A DNA stretch of 64,000 bases from Stenotrophomonas sp. 57 (GTDB taxonomy: Bacteria; Pseudomonadota; Gammaproteobacteria; Xanthomonadales; Xanthomonadaceae). Numbering within the stretch: position 1 is the stretch's first letter; each line of letters opens with the position of its first letter. The stretch is from NCBI RefSeq assembly GCF_030291075.1, contig NZ_CP127407.1, forward strand, positions 3,160,001 to 3,224,000. The letters run 5' to 3'. The translations under genes and the position numbers were made by a program. Of the stretch, positions 50,679 through 59,560 are shown piece after piece. The notes under the pieces are model-generated. The model did no database searches, was not told where the DNA came from, and saw only the letters and a program-made list of their open reading frames with translations.

Positions 50679-51374
50679 TCAGACCTTGCAGCCGTCCGGG
50701 CCGCAGGCCTCGTCGCCGTCAGCCGAAGCTGCCGGGGCCCCCTGCTCGGCGGCGATCTGGCGCAGCGCATTGGCGAACGCCTCCGGCGGCTGCGCGCCGG
50801 AAATGGCCCACTTCCCATCGATGACGAAGGTCGGCACCGAGGAAATGCCCAGCGCATGGGCCTGTGCCAGCTTGGCGTCGACCTCGGCCAGGCCGCGATC
50901 GGAGGCCAGCATCTGCGCGATCTCACCCGCATCGAGACCGCCAGCGACGCCGGCCTTGATCAGCACCGCCGGGTCAGCCAGGTTCTGGCCCTGCTCGAAG
51001 TGGGCGCGGAACAGCGCCTCGCTCACCGCGTCCTGCACGTCGTGCTGCCCGGCCAGCCACAGCACCCGGTGCGCCGGCAGCGTGGTCACCCGCACCTGGC
51101 CCTGGTTGAAATCCATCGGCAGGCCCTCGGCCCGCGCGGTGGTCTGGGTCTGGCTGAGGATCTGCTCGGTACGTTCGGTGCCGCCGAACTTGCGCACATA
51201 AGCCTCGCGCAGCGGTACCGGGGTGGCGTCCGCGTCCGGATCCAGCTGGAACGGCTGCCAATGGACGTCGAGTTCAGGCGCATCGGCGCCCAGCAACTGC
51301 ACGCCCTGCTGGAAACGATGCTTGCCGATCCAGCACCAGGGGCAGACCACGTCAGAGTAGATGTCGATTCTCAT
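50679..51374 (-). CDS. DsbA-family oxidoreductase (FrnE-like)
   Basis: 231 aa. Active-site CPWC at residues 11-14 (VVCPWCWIGKHRF). The fold is interrupted by a helical insertion, and the cis-Pro loop is SSVPTFVIDGKW near the end, as in FrnE/2-hydroxychromene isomerase-like DsbA proteins. No signal peptide is seen, so it is cytoplasmic, where FrnE-type members help with redox stress. The tail ends ACGPDGCKV with an extra Cys pair. GTG 51383 is an alternative start nine bases upstream. Confidence 0.88.
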   Translation of the reverse strand: MRIDIYSDVVCPWCWIGKHRFQQGVQLLGADAPELDVHWQPFQLDPDADATPVPLREAYVRKFGGTERTEQILSQTQTTARAEGLPMDFNQGQVRVTTLPAHRVLWLAGQHDVQDAVSEALFRAHFEQGQNLADPAVLIKAGVAGGLDAGEIAQMLASDRGLAEVDAKLAQAHALGISSVPTFVIDGKWAISGAQPPEAFANALRQIAAEQGAPAASADGDEACGPDGCKV

Positions 51375-51408
51375 CCCAGCCACATGGGGCCCGCTCCCGC
51401 CGAATAAA

Positions 51409-51476
51409 GGGGACGGAGGGGATTAAGTCGCTTTCCACACAGGCGGGGTAAAGACGAGCTAATCCCCTCCGTCCCC
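51409..51476. repeat. 17-bp perfect inverted repeat with 34-bp spacer
   Basis: GGGGACGGAGGGGATTA (51409-51425) and its exact reverse complement (51460-51476). Located between the CYTH gene's 3' end and the DsbA-family start, both minus strand. Its form recalls REP-like hairpins mobilised by RAYT transposases, but none is encoded in the window. Confidence 0.6.
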
Positions 51477-51488
51477 CTTCTCAGGGTT

Positions 51489-51974
51489 TCACCACTGTGA
51501 ATAGGGGTGGCTGGCGAGCGCGACGTTGTAGTAGCGGGCGTCGTCGGTCACTTCCGCGCCCACCCAGTCCGGCAGGTCGATGATCTGGTCAGCGCTGTCC
51601 AGCTCGACCTCGGCTACCACCAGACCGGCGTTGTCGCCAAGGAATTCATCCACTTCCCAGGTCAGGCCGGCGTGTTCGACCAGATGACGGCGCTTGTCGA
51701 TCAGGCCGCCGACACACAGCGCCAGCAATGCGCGCGCATCGTCCACCGGGATCGGGTAGTCGAACTCCTGGCGGGTGTGGCCGATGGTGCGCGACTTCAG
51801 GTTCAGCGCAGCGTGATCGCCTTCGATGCGCACCCGCACCGAGGCGTTCTGGGTGCCGCGGTCGAGCGCACCCATGTCGTTGATGTAGCCCTGCGCCATC
51901 GGGATCACCCGGTGCGCGGCGGTGCGCCAGCCGTCACTGCTGACCAGGAATTTGCGTTCGATTTCGATGCCCAT
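51489..51974 (-). CDS. CYTH-domain triphosphate tunnel protein
   Basis: 161 aa. The CYTH signature ExExK is Glu4, Glu6, Lys8 (GIEIERKFLV). Further tunnel residues are NASVRVRIEGD, LNLKSRT and EVDEFLG, VVAEVELDSAD. Bacterial homologues are inorganic triphosphatases or of unknown substrate; adenylate cyclase activity is not implied. The start was set at the usual family N-terminus rather than the longer ORF. It ends a minus-strand group downstream of rlmD. Confidence 0.87.
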   Translation of the reverse strand: MGIEIERKFLVSSDGWRTAAHRVIPMAQGYINDMGALDRGTQNASVRVRIEGDHAALNLKSRTIGHTRQEFDYPIPVDDARALLALCVGGLIDKRRHLVEHAGLTWEVDEFLGDNAGLVVAEVELDSADQIIDLPDWVGAEVTDDARYYNVALASHPYSQW

Positions 51975-52007
51975 CGCGCCATTATGCGCGATGGGCATGA
52001 CAGCCTG

Positions 52008-53342
52008 TCAGCGCTTCTCGAACACCGCGATGCTTTCCACATGTGCGGTGTGCGGGAACATGTCCATGGCGCCGGCACTGACCAGGGTGAAGCCCTGCTC
52101 GTTGACCAGATAGCCGGCATCGCGCGCCAGCGAGCCCGGATGGCAGCTGACATAGACGATGCGCTTGAACTGCTTCAGCGGCAGCTGCTGCAGCACTTCG
52201 ATCGCGCCCGAACGCGGCGGGTCCAGCAGCAGCTTGTCGAAGCCTTGGCGCATCCACGGGGTGCTGCGCTGGTCCTGGGTCAGGTCGGCACTGAAGAACT
52301 GCGCGTTGGCCAGGCCATTGCGCTCGGCGTTCTCACGCGCACGCGCGACCAGGCCGGCGTCGCCTTCCACGCCGACCACTTCGCGCACGCGGCGCGCCAG
52401 CGGCAGGGTGAAGTTGCCCAGGCCGCAGAACAGGTCCAGCACGCGCTCGTCCTCACCCGGTTCCAGCAGGTCCAGGGCGTGGGCGATCATCTTCTCGTTG
52501 AGCTTGGCATTGACCTGGATGAAGTCCAGCGGGCGGAATGCCAGTTCCACGTCCCACGGCGCCAGACGGAACGACAGCGGCACGCCCTGCCCGTCCAGCG
52601 GCTGCACGGTGTCCACGCCGCCAGACTGCAGGTAGATCACGAAACCATGCTGCTGGCCGAAGGTGGCCCAGGCCGCACGGTCGGCATCGCTGAGCGGCTG
52701 CAGGTGGCGCACGGTCAGCACCACGGCCTGGTCGCCAGCGATGAACTCGATCTGCGGGATGTCACGCTTGCCATCGAGCGATTCGATGAAGGTGGACAGC
52801 GCCTCGACCTTGGTGCCGATCTCGGGGATCACGGTCAGGCACTGGCTGAGGTCGGCGACGAAGCGCGGATCCTGTTCACGGAAGCCCACCAGGGTCTTGT
52901 CCTTCTTTTCGACCCGGCGCACCGAGAAGCGGCCCTTGCGGCGGTAGCCCCAGCTCTCGCCCACCAGCGGCGGCAGCACGGCGCCCGGCTTCACATGGCC
53001 GATGCGTTCCAGGTTGTCCATCAGCACGCGCTGCTTGGCGACGATCTGCTGGTCTTCGTCCAGATGCTGCAGCACGCAGCCGGCGCAGGTGCCGAAGTGC
53101 GGGCACTTCGGGGCCACGCGCTGCGGCGAGGCCTGCAGCACCTCGATGGTGCGCGCCTCGTCGAAATGGCGGCTGCGGGCGGTCTGTTCCGCCATGACCA
53201 CCTCGCCCGGCAGGGCGCCGCTGACGAAGGTGACCTTGCCGCCCTCGCCTTCACGGCGGGCGACGCCGCGACCATCATGGCTGAGGTCGAGGATCTCGGT
53301 CTGGAACGGGGTACGGTCGATGCGGGAGCGGGATCGGGCCAC
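52008..53342 (-). CDS. rlmD: 23S rRNA (uracil-1939-C5)-methyltransferase
   Basis: 444 aa with a GTG start (ARSRSRIDRTPF). A TRAM domain (residues about 10-70) is followed by the 4Fe-4S ligands Cys80, Cys86, Cys89 and Cys168. The Rossmann SAM-binding motif is VLDLFCGLGNFTLPLA, with DPPRSGA and the catalytic Cys in IVYVSCHPGSLARD. It methylates U1939 in 23S rRNA. GTG was chosen because the longer frame upstream is antisense to the next gene. Confidence 0.93.
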   Translation of the reverse strand: MARSRSRIDRTPFQTEILDLSHDGRGVARREGEGGKVTFVSGALPGEVVMAEQTARSRHFDEARTIEVLQASPQRVAPKCPHFGTCAGCVLQHLDEDQQIVAKQRVLMDNLERIGHVKPGAVLPPLVGESWGYRRKGRFSVRRVEKKDKTLVGFREQDPRFVADLSQCLTVIPEIGTKVEALSTFIESLDGKRDIPQIEFIAGDQAVVLTVRHLQPLSDADRAAWATFGQQHGFVIYLQSGGVDTVQPLDGQGVPLSFRLAPWDVELAFRPLDFIQVNAKLNEKMIAHALDLLEPGEDERVLDLFCGLGNFTLPLARRVREVVGVEGDAGLVARARENAERNGLANAQFFSADLTQDQRSTPWMRQGFDKLLLDPPRSGAIEVLQQLPLKQFKRIVYVSCHPGSLARDAGYLVNEQGFTLVSAGAMDMFPHTAHVESIAVFEKR

Positions 53343-53469
53343 GTGGCGACTGGCTGCGGGCAAAAAAGGGGGCGTATTGTCGCAGATCCTGACCGGCAGG
53401 GTCCGGACCCGCTTGCGCCCGCCGCCGCCGTGCTTGATGATTGCACCAGCTGACATGGAGGCAGCCCTG

Positions 53470-54198
53470 ATGCAGATGACCCCGCGGGCCAGCCGGCCCC
53501 GCTTCCTGCTTGTCGAGGACGACATCATCAGCCGCGGTTTTTTCAAAGCGGCGTTGGAAACGTTACCGGCTGACGTGGACACCGCAGATTCCCTGGCCAG
53601 TGCCCTGGCCAGCGCCGAGCCCGGCGCGCATGACCTGTGGCTGATCGACGTCAACCTGCCGGACGGCAATGGCGCGCAACTGTTGCGCGAGCTGCGCCGT
53701 TCGCATCCCGATACCCCGGCGTTGGCGCATACCGCCGACGGCGACACCTCCATTCATGCCCGCCTGCGCGAAGCCGGCTTCAGCGACACGCTGGTCAAGC
53801 CGCTGGGCCGTGACCAGCTGCTGAAGGCGGTGCGGCGCGCGCTGGTGAACAGCCCGGCGGGGATCTTCGTTGCCCAGGCACCGGCAGCGGTCGAGCTGCA
53901 GGTGCAGGATTGGGACGAGACCGCGGCACTGGCCGCGCTCAATGGCCAGCGCAACCACCTGATCGCCCTGCGCGAGCTGTTCCTGGCCGAGTTGCCGGGG
54001 GTACGCGACGCGGTCGAGCAGGCGGTGGACCAGCACGACGAGCGCCAGCTGCGCAGCCAGCTGCACCGGTTGCAGGCCAGTTGTGGTTTTGTCGGGGCGG
54101 CACGGCTGGGACGCGCGGTGCGGCAGCTGCATCATGCGCCGGAGTCCGGGCAGGCCCAGGACGGGTTCCGCGCCGCGGTGGCAGCGCTCCTGCACTGA
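53470..54198 (+). CDS. Response-regulator receiver fused to HPt domain
   Basis: 242 aa. The receiver domain (11-125) has Asp17, Asp18, phospho-acceptor Asp60 (LIDVNLPDG), Thr88 and Lys110. A linker leads to a C-terminal histidine phosphotransfer helix bundle with His199 in HRLQASCGFVG. The protein could shuttle phosphate between a sensor kinase and another regulator, but no histidine kinase or output domain lies in the window. Start at 53470 is supported by GGAGG eight bases upstream. It is divergent from rlmD. Confidence 0.87.
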   Translation: MQMTPRASRPRFLLVEDDIISRGFFKAALETLPADVDTADSLASALASAEPGAHDLWLIDVNLPDGNGAQLLRELRRSHPDTPALAHTADGDTSIHARLREAGFSDTLVKPLGRDQLLKAVRRALVNSPAGIFVAQAPAAVELQVQDWDETAALAALNGQRNHLIALRELFLAELPGVRDAVEQAVDQHDERQLRSQLHRLQASCGFVGAARLGRAVRQLHHAPESGQAQDGFRAAVAALLH

Positions 54199-54204
54199 GG
54201 GGTG

Positions 54205-54366
54205 TTCGGCAGGGCTGCGCCCTGCACCCGCAGAGGCTTCAAGCCAAGGCAACGGCAACAGCAACAGCAAAAGCTGGCATTCCGTGGGTTGGCGGGGCGG
54301 TATCGGAGTGCGGGGACGCCGTAAACCCGTCCATGGGGGCTTGGCAGCCGCATCCATGCGGCTGAC
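54205..54366. repeat. Two-stem palindromic element, copy E, first part (cut by IS)
   Basis: The tail has GGCAGGGCTGCGCCCTGC and a GGCAACGGCAACAGCAACAGC tract. The 5' outer arm is 54291-54315 and the inner hairpin CAGCCGCATCCATGCGGCTG is 54345-54364. The IS3-family element begins at 54367. Confidence 0.8.
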
Positions 54367-54404
54367 TGATCTGGCCCCCTGAAAACGGACGCCATGAAGC
54401 CGTT

Positions 54405-55265
54405 TCATGCGACAGCCGGGAGCTGCCGGGCGTAGTTGTTAGGCGAGCGATAGCCCAGCGCCGAGTGTAGCCGGGCTGGATTATAGAAGCCGTGGATGTA
54501 AGCAGCGATGGATTGGCTGGCTTGTTCCCTACTGGCGTAAGGCTCGGCAGCCTCTTCTGTCTTGAGCGTCGCAAAGAAGCTCTCGGCCACCGCGTTGTCC
54601 CAGCAATTGCCAGGCCGGCTCATGCTTTGGACCACGTCATGGGACTGCAGCAGCTGGCGAAACTGGTTCCCCCAGTACTGCCCACCACGATCTGAATGGA
54701 AGATCAGGCCGGGTCGTTGTGGATGCAGAGCCCAAGCATTGGCAAATGCTTTCACCACCAGCTCTTCAGTCAGGCGCTTGGAAACGCTGTAGCCCAGCAC
54801 CTGCCGGGTCTGGACGCTGATGACCACGGCCAGATGCAGCCATCCCTGACGGGTGGGGACATACGTGATATCCCCGACCCACGCCGTCGGTCCGGTTCCG
54901 GGGGCAAATTGCCGATCCAGCAGGTTGGGGGCGAGCTGAGATGAGCCGCCGGAGGACTTGGGTCGAGATCGGCCTTTGGTCTTGCCCTGGATTCGCTCCT
55001 GGGCCATTAGCCGTGCCACGCGCTTGTGGCCGACCGGGTGATTCCTGGCTCGTAAGGCCTCGACCAGCCGACGTCGCCCATAACTGCGCTTGCTGGTCAC
55101 ATGAATGGCCCGAAGCTCGGTACGGAGGGCCGAATCGACATCGCACGTTTGGGCACACTGCCGGCGCAGGTAGTCATGGAATCCAGAGATAGAAACTCCA
55201 AGAACCCGACACAACAACCTAGTCGGGTAGTGAGTCCTTTGACTGGCGACGAAGGCGTACCTCAC
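54405..55265 (-). CDS. IS3-family transposase OrfB (integrase catalytic part)
   Basis: 286 aa counted from a GTG at 55265, the frame being open further upstream for fusion with OrfA. The DDE triad is visible: Asp in WVGDITYVPT, Asp in FHSDRGGQYWG, and Glu in AVAESFFATLK, 35 residues apart as in rve integrases. The N-terminal HTH_21-like region (SYGRRRLVEALRARNHPVGH) precedes it. It is made mainly as an OrfAB fusion by -1 frameshifting and catalyses IS excision and insertion. Confidence 0.93.
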   Translation of the reverse strand: MRYAFVASQRTHYPTRLLCRVLGVSISGFHDYLRRQCAQTCDVDSALRTELRAIHVTSKRSYGRRRLVEALRARNHPVGHKRVARLMAQERIQGKTKGRSRPKSSGGSSQLAPNLLDRQFAPGTGPTAWVGDITYVPTRQGWLHLAVVISVQTRQVLGYSVSKRLTEELVVKAFANAWALHPQRPGLIFHSDRGGQYWGNQFRQLLQSHDVVQSMSRPGNCWDNAVAESFFATLKTEEAAEPYASREQASQSIAAYIHGFYNPARLHSALGYRSPNNYARQLPAVA

Positions 55266-55555
55266 TTGGACTCTCTGGCAAAGAACGCCGCCGCTTTTTT
55301 TAGGATTTCCCGCTCCATCTTCAGATTGGCGTTCTCGGCCCGAAGGCGGCTGATCTCGCTTTCCAGATCGGTGGCCGGCCTGCGAGCCTCAGAGGTCAAC
55401 GACCGGCCAGCACGGACCGCGTCAAGCCAATTTGCCAGCGTCTTGACCGACATCTCTAGCTGACGGGCCGCTGCGGCAGGCCCGAGCGACTCGGCCAACT
55501 CCACGGCTTGGTGCTTGAACTCATCGGTGTAGCTACGACGGGTGAGACGGGACAT
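55262..55555 (-). CDS. IS3-family transposase OrfA
   Basis: 97 aa. A helix-turn-helix (RRSYTDEFKHQAVELAESLG, AAARQLEMSVKTLANW) is followed by a leucine-zipper region (ESEISRLRAENANLKMEREI). The end contains LKKAAAFFARE encoded across A7 (55301-55295), where a -1 slip enters the OrfB frame, which is open from that point. Binds the IS ends and regulates transposition. Confidence 0.93.
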   Translation of the reverse strand: MSRLTRRSYTDEFKHQAVELAESLGPAAAARQLEMSVKTLANWLDAVRAGRSLTSEARRPATDLESEISRLRAENANLKMEREILKKAAAFFARESK

Positions 55556-55619
55556 AAGGGACCTCCAAGTGCGATCAAAGTATCGCTTCTTGGCGTCCGC
55601 TGACGGGGGGCCAGATCAG

Positions 55620-55648
55620 ACACCCCGCACTCCGATACCGCCCCGCCT
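55620..55648. repeat. Two-stem palindromic element, copy E, second part
   Basis: The 3' outer arm 55624-55648 is the exact reverse complement of 54291-54315 (25 of 25). Bases 55620-55622 are the duplicated GAC. Unlike copies A-D and F, the one-sided conserved segment is on the other side of the IS. Confidence 0.85.
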
Positions 55649-55672
55649 TCGACAGGTTCACTCGGCTGTTGG

Positions 55673-55695
55673 TAGGTGTCGACCTTGGTCGACAC
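55673..55695 (+). repeat. SMAG-like palindrome
   Basis: GTAG head followed by GTGTCGACC..GGTCGACAC, the same stem as at 8977-8996. Located between copies E and F. The gene-free stretch 55556-55974 is otherwise filled by IS end, copy E remainder, a hairpin and copy F. Confidence 0.65.
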
Positions 55696-55721
55696 ATCCG
55701 TCAGATATCGAAATTCAAACT

Positions 55722-55761
55722 GGGGTCAGATCCGTTTTCCGAAGGAAAACGGATCTGACCC
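55722..55761. repeat. GGGGTCAGATCCGTTTTCC hairpin
   Basis: Arms of 18-19 bp around a short loop, differing from the hairpin at 26332 mainly in the loop. It has the same position relative to copies E and F as that one has to B and C. Confidence 0.8.
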
Positions 55762-55788
55762 TGTCGGCATGTCCAACAGCTCGCAAGA

Positions 55789-55972
55789 ATCTGTCGAAGG
55801 CGGGGTGGGTCCGGTTGCGGGAGTGTCCGCGGCATGGATGCCGCGGCCAAGCCCCAGGGACGGGTTTACGGCGTCTCCCGCAACCCGACCCACCCCGCCT
55901 ACCCACGGATAGCCAGCTTTTGCTGTTGCTTCGACTTCGGCAGGTGCAGGGCTGCAAGCCCTGCCCAACACC
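55789..55972. repeat. Two-stem palindromic element, copy F, with tail
   Basis: Outer arms 55799-55823 and 55875-55899 match at 24 of 25 positions. The 5' arm is identical to that of copy B. The inner hairpin is CCGCGGCATGGATGCCGCGG, the conserved one-sided segment is GCCCCAGGGACGGGTTTACG, and the tail has TTTTGCTGTTGCTTCG and a terminal hairpin (GGGCTGCAAGCCC). It ends within a few bases of the recO stop. Confidence 0.8.
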
Positions 55973-55974
55973 CC

Positions 55975-56694
55975 CTACCGTCGGGGAGCCAGCTGCTCCA
56001 GCAGTTCCCAGGACTTCAGGCCCTTGGCCCCCAGATGATGGGCCAGCACCCGCCGCATCGGCAGGCGCAGGCTGGCCAGGTCGGCTGCCTGGGGCTCCTC
56101 GTCGGCCGCCAACGCCAGCAATGCCGAGCCGGTGGCGGCGGCGCGGCGCTCGCCGCCGCGCTCGCTGAGCAGTCGTTGCGGCCCTTCCTGCGGGTCCAGT
56201 TCGTAACGTGCCGCCGGGTCGATCGGCTGGCCATCACTGGCACTGTCCAGCTCGAAGCCCAGGCCCAGTGCGGCCAGCAGTTCACGCTCGAAGCGCCGCA
56301 GGGTCCAGGCCAGGCCGGCGCCCACCGCCAACCGCGCGCGCGCTTCGCCGTAGGCCAGGTACAACTCAGGCAGGGGGTCCTGGCGCGGGGCCAGGCGCAG
56401 GGTCAGCTCACTCAGGTAGAAGCCGGCCAGCATCGCCTGGCCGACCAGCCGCGGTGCGGCATCCAGCGCCTCGGCGCCACGCAGCTGGGCCAGTTCACCG
56501 CGCTGCTGGGCACTGAAACGGATCCACTGCAGCGGCTGCAGGGCGGCGCGCAGCACCTGGCCCTTGGCCGTGGATACGCCACGCGCGAGCAGGCCGATAC
56601 GGCCGTGCTGCGCGCTCAGCACTTCGACCAGCAGGCTGGTCTCGCGGTAGGCCCGTGCATGCAGCACGAAGCCGGTGTCGTCCTCGATCATCAT
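55975..56694 (-). CDS. recO: DNA repair protein RecO
   Basis: 239 aa. The N-terminal OB fold ([38 protein letters not shown]) is followed by a helical domain and C-terminal region without clear zinc cysteines. RecO loads RecA on SSB-coated DNA with RecR in the RecFOR pathway. It is the last gene of the lepA-lepB-rnc-era-recO operon, 18 bp after era. The two consecutive ATGs at 56694/56691 leave the exact start ambiguous. Confidence 0.95.
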   Translation of the reverse strand: MMIEDDTGFVLHARAYRETSLLVEVLSAQHGRIGLLARGVSTAKGQVLRAALQPLQWIRFSAQQRGELAQLRGAEALDAAPRLVGQAMLAGFYLSELTLRLAPRQDPLPELYLAYGEARARLAVGAGLAWTLRRFERELLAALGLGFELDSASDGQPIDPAARYELDPQEGPQRLLSERGGERRAAATGSALLALAADEEPQAADLASLRLPMRRVLAHHLGAKGLKSWELLEQLAPRR

Positions 56695-56712
56695 CGAAGC
56701 GACTGCAATGGC

Positions 56713-57609
56713 TTACTCGTAACCGAAGGCCTTCAGTGCGGCCTCGTCGTCGGACCAGCCTTCACGCACGCGCACCCAGGTCTCCAGGAACACCTTGGCA
56801 CCGAACAGACGTTCCATCTGCAAGCGGGACTTGGCGCCGATCTCCTTCAGGCGGGCGCCGCCCTTGCCGATCACGATGGCCTTCTGGCCTTCGCGCTCGA
56901 CCCAGATCACCGCACCGATGCGCAGCAGGTTGCCATCCTCGGTGAAACGCTCGATCTCCACGGTGGTGGCATAGGGCAGTTCTTCGCCCAGCTGGCGCAT
57001 CAGCTGCTCGCGCACCAGTTCGCCGGCCAGGAAACGCTGGCTGCGATCGGTGATCTCGTCCTCGCCGAACATCGGCGGGGCTTCCGGCAGCAGCTTCAGC
57101 ACGTCGCGCACCAGTGCTTCCAGGCCGTTGCGCTTCTGCGCGGAAATCGGGTGCACGGCGGCGAAATCGCGGCCCTCGGTCACCTGCTGCAGGAACGGCA
57201 GCAGTGCGCCCTTTTCCTTCAGGCGATCGATCTTGTTGACCACCAGCACCACGGGGATGCCGGCATCGCGCAGCACGTTGAAGGCGAGGCTGTCCTCTTC
57301 GTCCCAGCGGCCGGCTTCGATCACCAGCAGGCCGGCATCGACGCCTTCCAGCGAGCCGCGCGCGGCGCGGTTCATCACCCGGTTCATCGCCCGCTTCTGC
57401 ACCTTGTGCAGGCCGGGGGTGTCGACCAGCACCAGCTGGCCTTCCGGGTAGGTGGCGATGCCCAGCAGGCGATGACGCGTGGTCTGCGGGCGGTTGGAAA
57501 CGATGCTGACCTTGGCGCCGACCAGGGCATTGGTCAGGGTCGACTTGCCCACGTTCGGGCGGCCGATGACGGCCACGCTGCCGCAATGATGGGGAGTTTG
57601 TTCGCTCAC
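56713..57609 (-). CDS. era: GTPase Era
   Basis: 298 aa with a GTG start. G1 is GRPNVGKS (16-23), G3 DTPGLHKV, G4 NKID, and the C-terminal KH RNA-binding domain has [18 protein letters not shown]. Era binds the 3' end of 16S rRNA and is essential for 30S assembly. Its GTG overlaps the rnc TGA (GTGA), coupling it to RNase III, which processes the same rRNA. Confidence 0.97.
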   Translation of the reverse strand: MSEQTPHHCGSVAVIGRPNVGKSTLTNALVGAKVSIVSNRPQTTRHRLLGIATYPEGQLVLVDTPGLHKVQKRAMNRVMNRAARGSLEGVDAGLLVIEAGRWDEEDSLAFNVLRDAGIPVVLVVNKIDRLKEKGALLPFLQQVTEGRDFAAVHPISAQKRNGLEALVRDVLKLLPEAPPMFGEDEITDRSQRFLAGELVREQLMRQLGEELPYATTVEIERFTEDGNLLRIGAVIWVEREGQKAIVIGKGGARLKEIGAKSRLQMERLFGAKVFLETWVRVREGWSDDEAALKAFGYE

Positions 57610-58286
57610 TTGGAATCCAGTTGTTCTAGGACGGCCGCAGCCGCCTGTTGTTCGGCAAGCCGCCGCGAGGCGCCTTCGCCCTCGGTGCTGGCGGCCGGGT
57701 CGGCTACGTTGCAGCGTACCCGGAAGTGCTTGGCGTGGTCGTCACCGGATTCTGACACCAGTTCATACTGCGGCAACGCCTTCTGTCGGGCCTGCAGCCA
57801 TTCCTGCAGACGGGTCTTGGGGTCCTTCTCGGGGCGGCCGGAGGCCGGCAGTGCCTCGATCGAAGCACTGAACCAGGGCAGTACCACCGCCCGGCAGGCC
57901 TCGAAGCCGGCATCCAGGTAGATCGCGGCCACCACGGCTTCAACCGCATCGGCCAGGATCGAGTCGCGGCGATGGCCGCCCGACTTCATTTCGCCCGGGC
58001 CCAGGGTCAGCCGCTCGCCCAGCTGCAGGGTGCGCGCGATCACCGCCAACGCGCCTTCACGCACCAGCTCGGCACGGGCACGGGTCATCGCCCCTTCGTC
58101 GGCCTTGGGCCAGCGTCGGTACAGCGCCTCGGCCGCCATCATGTTGACGATGCTGTCGCCCAGGAACTCCAGGCGTTCGTTGTGTGGCGCGCCGGCACTG
58201 CGATGGGTCAGCGCCTGCTTGAGCAGGGCTTCATCGCGGAAGGGATGACCGATCAGGTCGCCACGTTGGAAAGGTTTATTCGGCAC
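57606..58286 (-). CDS. rnc: Ribonuclease III
   Basis: 226 aa with a GTG start that overlaps the DUF4845 gene by 11 bp. The endonuclease signature is [20 protein letters not shown] and the second acidic cluster is [16 protein letters not shown]. The C-terminal dsRNA-binding domain ([22 protein letters not shown] through [17 protein letters not shown]) is complete. It cleaves double-stranded RNA, including rRNA precursors. Confidence 0.97.
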   Translation of the reverse strand: MPNKPFQRGDLIGHPFRDEALLKQALTHRSAGAPHNERLEFLGDSIVNMMAAEALYRRWPKADEGAMTRARAELVREGALAVIARTLQLGERLTLGPGEMKSGGHRRDSILADAVEAVVAAIYLDAGFEACRAVVLPWFSASIEALPASGRPEKDPKTRLQEWLQARQKALPQYELVSESGDDHAKHFRVRCNVADPAASTEGEGASRRLAEQQAAAAVLEQLDSK

Positions 58287-58659
58287 CGCTTCGGGTCAGG
58301 TCCTGGGATGAATCGAATTTGCCAACCACATCGAGGTTGCCGATCAGCGGGCGGCGCACTTCGTAGTTGACCTTGAGGGTCCAGCCATTGTCGCGACGGT
58401 CGAACTTCACGTTGGCTGGCTTCACATTGTCCGAGTAGTTGATGTACAGACGCTTGAAGAACAGGTCCTGGATCCGCGACGGCTCCATGCTGCCCACGCC
58501 CGGCTCATTGGCCAGGCTCTTCATCGCCGAGCGCACGGCGTAGTACTCCTGGTACATCGGGAACAGCTTCATGCCGATGTAGAGGAAGAAACCGACCACG
58601 ATCAGGACCGTCAGGAACGAGGTCAGGGTCATGCCACGCTGCGTGTTCATCGTCTTCAT
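58276..58659 (-). CDS. DUF4845 family small membrane protein
   Basis: 127 aa. The N-terminus ([20 protein letters not shown]) reads like a pilin-type leader with one transmembrane helix (about residues 10-30), followed by a small periplasmic domain with [19 protein letters not shown]4845 genes are regularly found between lepB and rnc in gammaproteobacteria; function unknown. Start is supported by GGGGAG upstream. It overlaps rnc by 11 bp. Confidence 0.87.
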   Translation of the reverse strand: MKTMNTQRGMTLTSFLTVLIVVGFFLYIGMKLFPMYQEYYAVRSAMKSLANEPGVGSMEPSRIQDLFFKRLYINYSDNVKPANVKFDRRDNGWTLKVNYEVRRPLIGNLDVVGKFDSSQDLTRSGAE

Positions 58660-58711
58660 TGCGTTCTCCCCAGATACGCGTTGGATGTGAAGGTACTCGG
58701 TTGATGCCCGG

Positions 58712-59506
58712 TCAGTTGATGCTCGAGCCGATCCGCGACGGCTCGAAGCCATCCTTGCAGAACCAGCCCTGGCAGTTCAGCCAGATCAGGAAGGCCTTGC
58801 CGCGCAGGTTCTCTTCGGGCAGCAGGCCCCAGAAACGGCCGTCGTCGCTGTTGTCGCGATTGTCGCCCATCACCAGGTACTTGCCGGCCGGAACGGTCCA
58901 CTGGCCCTGGCCACGCGGGTAGTCGGTCTCCAGCACGGTGTGGGTGCGGCCCGGCAGGTGCTCGACCAGCAGGTTGGCGCCCTCGCCCTGGCCCTTGTGG
59001 CCGGCGTAGATGCCCTTGTTGTCGTACTTCAGCGGCTCGCCGTTGAGGATCACGCCGTCGCCTTCGAAGACCACGGTGTCACCCGGCACGCCGATCACGC
59101 GCTTGATGAAGTTCTCGCCCTTGGCCGGGTCGTTGTCGCTGTGGCCGGGGAAGTGGAACACCACCACGTCACCACGCGAGGGCTCGCCGAACGGCACGAT
59201 CTTGGTGTTGCTGATCGGCAGGCGCAGGCCGTAGGAGAACTTGTTGACCAGGATGAAATCGCCGATCAGCAGGTTCGGCATCATCGAGCTGGACGGGATC
59301 TTGTACGGTTCTGCAATGAAGCTGCGCACGATCAGCACGATCGCCAGCACCGGGAAGAACGCACGCGAATAGTCCACCAGCACCGGCTCGGAATCGAGCA
59401 GGCCCGCGCGCTGGGCGCGGCGCTTGGCGAGGTACAGCTTGTCCGCGAGCAGGATCAGGCCCGAGGCCAGGGTCAGCACGACCAGGAGGATCTCAAACAG
59501 TTTCAT
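58712..59506 (-). CDS. lepB: Signal peptidase I
   Basis: 264 aa. Two N-terminal membrane segments (4-22 and about 50-66) precede the catalytic serine S74 (PSSSMMPNLL) and lysine K135 (GENFIKRVIGVPGD). The later GDNRDNSDDGRFWG box is conserved. It removes signal peptides from exported proteins on the periplasmic side. It is 54 bp after lepA, in the classical lepA-lepB pair. Confidence 0.97.
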   Translation of the reverse strand: MKLFEILLVVLTLASGLILLADKLYLAKRRAQRAGLLDSEPVLVDYSRAFFPVLAIVLIVRSFIAEPYKIPSSSMMPNLLIGDFILVNKFSYGLRLPISNTKIVPFGEPSRGDVVVFHFPGHSDNDPAKGENFIKRVIGVPGDTVVFEGDGVILNGEPLKYDNKGIYAGHKGQGEGANLLVEHLPGRTHTVLETDYPRGQGQWTVPAGKYLVMGDNRDNSDDGRFWGLLPEENLRGKAFLIWLNCQGWFCKDGFEPSRIGSSIN

Positions 59507-59560
59507 TCAGGGTCCTTTGCAACGTCACCGGACGACCGGCCCCGCAGGGCCGGTGCGGGA

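Larger units (their letters stand above)
54367..55619 (-). mobile_element. IS3-family insertion sequence
   Basis: 1253 bp. The ends are imperfect inverted repeats beginning TGATCTGGCCCCC, with GGACGCCA shared further in. It is flanked by a 3-bp target duplication GAC (54364-54366 and 55620-55622). It encodes OrfA and OrfB in two frames with an A7 slippage site, the normal IS3 arrangement, and both frames look intact. The insertion lies just past the inner hairpin of a two-stem repeat. Confidence 0.93.
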
